8,335 nucleotides of DNA from an uncultured Clostridia bacterium (GTDB lineage: Bacteria > Bacillota > Clostridia > Oscillospirales > Acutalibacteraceae), in NCBI GenBank assembly GCA_947302895.1, contig CAMYWU010000056.1, positions 1 through 8,335 of the forward strand, written 5' to 3'. The notes beneath the pieces were generated by a model, which made no database searches, was not told the origin of the DNA, and worked only from the letters and a program-made list of their open reading frames with translations. Positions 6,903 through 8,335 of this stretch are shown one piece after another. Positions within the stretch are counted from its first letter, which is position 1. Each line of letters starts with the position of its first letter. A program made the translations under genes and the position numbers.

Positions 6903-7337
6903 CTAATTATTTAGATATTGCTTTACTGCAAGCTCATCGCAGCGCTCATTATATTTATGACCGTCGTGTCCTTTAACCCAGATAAATTCAACCTCATGTT
7001 CTTCAAGAAGGGCAAGAAGCTCCTCCCATAAATCAACATTGAGGGCGGGCTTTTTATCCGCTTTTCTCCAGTTGTTTGCCTCCCAGGAATAAACCCAATT
7101 CTGGTTTATTGCATCGCAAACATATTTTGAATCAGTTGTGAGCTTAAAAGAGCAGGGCTCTTTGAGCGCCTTAAGCGCTTCAATAACAGCGGTTAACTCC
7201 ATTCTGTTGTTTGTTGTCTGAGCTTCAAAGCCGCTTAGCTCTTTTTCTTTTCCTTTATACACCAGTATTGCACTCCAGCCGCCCTTGCCGGGATTACCGC
7301 TGCAAGCGCCATCGGTATATATTTCAACATTTTTCAT
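6903..7337 (-). CDS. rnhA: Ribonuclease HI
   Basis: A 144-residue RNase HI, which cuts the RNA strand of RNA-DNA hybrids such as replication primers and R-loops using two Mg2+ ions. The full catalytic set is visible: D9 in YTDGACSGNPG, E47 in NNRMELTA, D69 in TTDSKYV, D134 in NERCDELA, and the supporting histidine H124 in VKGHDGH. The basic handle segment around residues 84-96 (SWEANNWRKADKK) indicates the bacterial type I form. Length is close to the 155 residues of the E. coli enzyme. ATG 7337 is chosen because it places MKNVEIYTDG at the usual N-terminus and has GGAAGA just upstream. An in-frame TTG at 7400 would add 21 atypical residues and lies within the predicted promoter. It is a single-gene unit. 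Confidence 0.95.
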   Translation of the reverse strand: MKNVEIYTDGACSGNPGKGGWSAILVYKGKEKELSGFEAQTTNNRMELTAVIEALKALKEPCSFKLTTDSKYVCDAINQNWVYSWEANNWRKADKKPALNVDLWEELLALLEEHEVEFIWVKGHDGHKYNERCDELAVKQYLNN

Positions 7338-7371
7338 AAAATCTTCCAATCTTTGCGTTAAAATCAGGTAT

Positions 7372-7400
7372 ATTTTATCACCAAAGTTGCTAATAATCAA
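7372..7400 (-). promoter_or_regulatory. Promoter of rnhA
   Basis: On the - strand the -35 is TTGATT (7395-7400) and the -10 is TAAAAT (7372-7377), with a 17-base spacer. Transcription would start near 7365, about 28 bases before the ATG. The -35 hexamer is identical to that of the phosphorylase operon. Confidence 0.5.
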
Positions 7401-7423
7401 TATTGAATATTATTTTAATAGTC

Positions 7424-7450
7424 TTGACTTTGTTAAAATAATAATATAAT
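7424..7450 (+). promoter_or_regulatory. Promoter of the RNase J gene
   Basis: The -35 is TTGACT (7424-7429) and the -10 is TATAAT (7445-7450), with a short 15-base spacer. TAATAT at 7447-7452 would give 17 bases but is a poorer match. It is divergent from the rnhA promoter, with about 24 bases between the two -35 elements. Confidence 0.55.
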
Positions 7451-7507
7451 ATATTAACTAACTATATTGCGGAAAAAATATTTAGAAAAATGGAGGTCTT
7501 TTATTTA

Positions 7508-8335
7508 ATGGCAAATTCAAAAAAGATGCCGCAATCAGGTGCTTCGGGAAAACGGAATTCCCAAAGGCGCTATTATACCTACCGAAAGGCATCAAAGAAA
7601 TCCGAGCCTGTTTTCCGAAAAGAAACGGAAAAGGTTAAGATTTCTTTTCTTGGGGGTATGAATGAAATCGGAAAGAATATGACTCTTTATGAGTATAAAA
7701 ACGATATGTTTATCGTTGATTGCGGTCTGGCATTCCCAACCGCAGAGCTTCCCGGAGTTGATTTGGTAATCCCCGATTTCACCCATATTCTCAATAATAA
7801 GGACAGAATAAGAGGTATAATAATCACCCACGGTCATGAGGACCATATAGGTGCGCTTGCTTATCTTTTAAAGCAGGCAAATATTCCGGTATATGCAACA
7901 AAGCTTACTATCGGCTTAATTAAGGGCAAGCTTGAGGAACACGGCTTATTAAACCTTGCAAAGCTTGTTGAGATAAAGCCGAGGGATAATATAACGCTCG
8001 GAGCGTTTAATATTGAATTGATTCATGTTAATCATTCAATCCCGGATTCCGTTGGACTTGCAATTCGCTGTCCTGCTGGTATTATTATTCAGACGGGCGA
8101 CTTTAAGATTGATACAACGCCTGTTGACGGCGATATGATTGACTTGCCCCGCTTTGCAGTATACGGAAAGAAGGGCGTTTTAGCGCTTCTTTCTGATTCA
8201 ACCAATGCCGAGCGACCGGGTACTACTCCGAGTGAAAGCACTGTTGGCGACAGCTTTGGAACACTGTTCAGAAAAGCGGGAACAAGAAGAATCATCGTTG
8301 CAACCTTTGCATCGAATATTCACCGTGTTCAGCAG
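7508..8335 (+). CDS. rnj: Ribonuclease J, N-terminal part (runs off the window)
   Basis: The first 276 codons of a metallo-beta-lactamase/beta-CASP ribonuclease J, a 5'-to-3' exonuclease and endonuclease central to RNA maturation and decay in Gram-positive bacteria. After a basic, low-complexity N-terminal extension (residues 1-43, many Lys/Arg), the catalytic domain opens with KISFLGGMNEIGKNM (44-58). The zinc motif HGHEDH is at 108-113, followed by NHSIPDS near 175-181, TGDFKID at 196-202 and SDSTNAE at 229-235. ATFASNIHR (265-273) begins the beta-CASP part. Family proteins are usually about 550 residues or more, so roughly half is missing beyond the window edge, with no internal break. The ribosome site GGAGGT (7492-7497) is ten bases before ATG, slightly long. 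The basic extension is common in Clostridia homologues. Confidence 0.95.
   Translation, partial: MANSKKMPQSGASGKRNSQRRYYTYRKASKKSEPVFRKETEKVKISFLGGMNEIGKNMTLYEYKNDMFIVDCGLAFPTAELPGVDLVIPDFTHILNNKDRIRGIIITHGHEDHIGALAYLLKQANIPVYATKLTIGLIKGKLEEHGLLNLAKLVEIKPRDNITLGAFNIELIHVNHSIPDSVGLAIRCPAGIIIQTGDFKIDTTPVDGDMIDLPRFAVYGKKGVLALLSDSTNAERPGTTPSESTVGDSFGTLFRKAGTRRIIVATFASNIHRVQQ

Overview
The window reads as chromosomal DNA of a low-GC Gram-positive bacterium, most likely a gut-type member of the Clostridia. The signs are AT-rich intergenic DNA with TATAAT-like promoters, strong GGAGG-type ribosome sites, lipoproteins with Gram-positive-style leaders, an RNase J with a basic N-terminal extension, and genes related to Clostridia-type families. 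The exact taxon cannot be read from the sequence. No rRNA, tRNA, CRISPR array, insertion sequence or phage gene was seen.

Layout. Left (1-1850, + strand): a membrane-anchored DUF218/YdcF-like protein, a 76-base gap carrying a short tandem repeat, and a lipoprotein of unknown function. A strong bidirectional terminator (1853-1883) separates these from a tight three-gene operon on the - strand. In transcription order the operon is a purine nucleoside phosphorylase (4903-4094), mtnA (4094-3123) and mtaD (3130-1883), with start/stop overlaps of 1 and 8 bases. Divergent from it is a BMP-family (PnrA-like, nucleoside-binding) lipoprotein gene at 5091-6724. It carries two inserted InlB-like beta repeats and is broken by a frameshift near 5573. 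A second strong bidirectional terminator (6809-6844) follows. Right: rnhA (RNase HI, - strand) and, divergent from it, the first 276 codons of an RNase J gene that runs off the window.

How the genes fit together. The three-gene operon spells out a deaminative route for 5'-methylthioadenosine (MTA), the by-product of SAM use. MtaD would convert MTA to 5'-methylthioinosine. The phosphorylase would release hypoxanthine and 5-methylthioribose-1-phosphate. MtnA would isomerise this to methylthioribulose-1-phosphate. The same enzymes could process 5'-deoxyadenosine from radical-SAM reactions. No enzyme for the next step is present here. The adjacent divergent BMP-type lipoprotein belongs to a family that binds purine nucleosides, so the locus looks like nucleoside capture plus salvage, although no ABC ATPase or permease is next to it. 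The two promoters face each other across about 40 bases that contain a 9-base inverted repeat touching both.

Most of the window is recognisable housekeeping or salvage biology. The parts that deserve a second look are the phosphorylase's probable substrate, the domain insertion and frameshift in the BMP protein, the shared control region, and the small repeat at 828-860.
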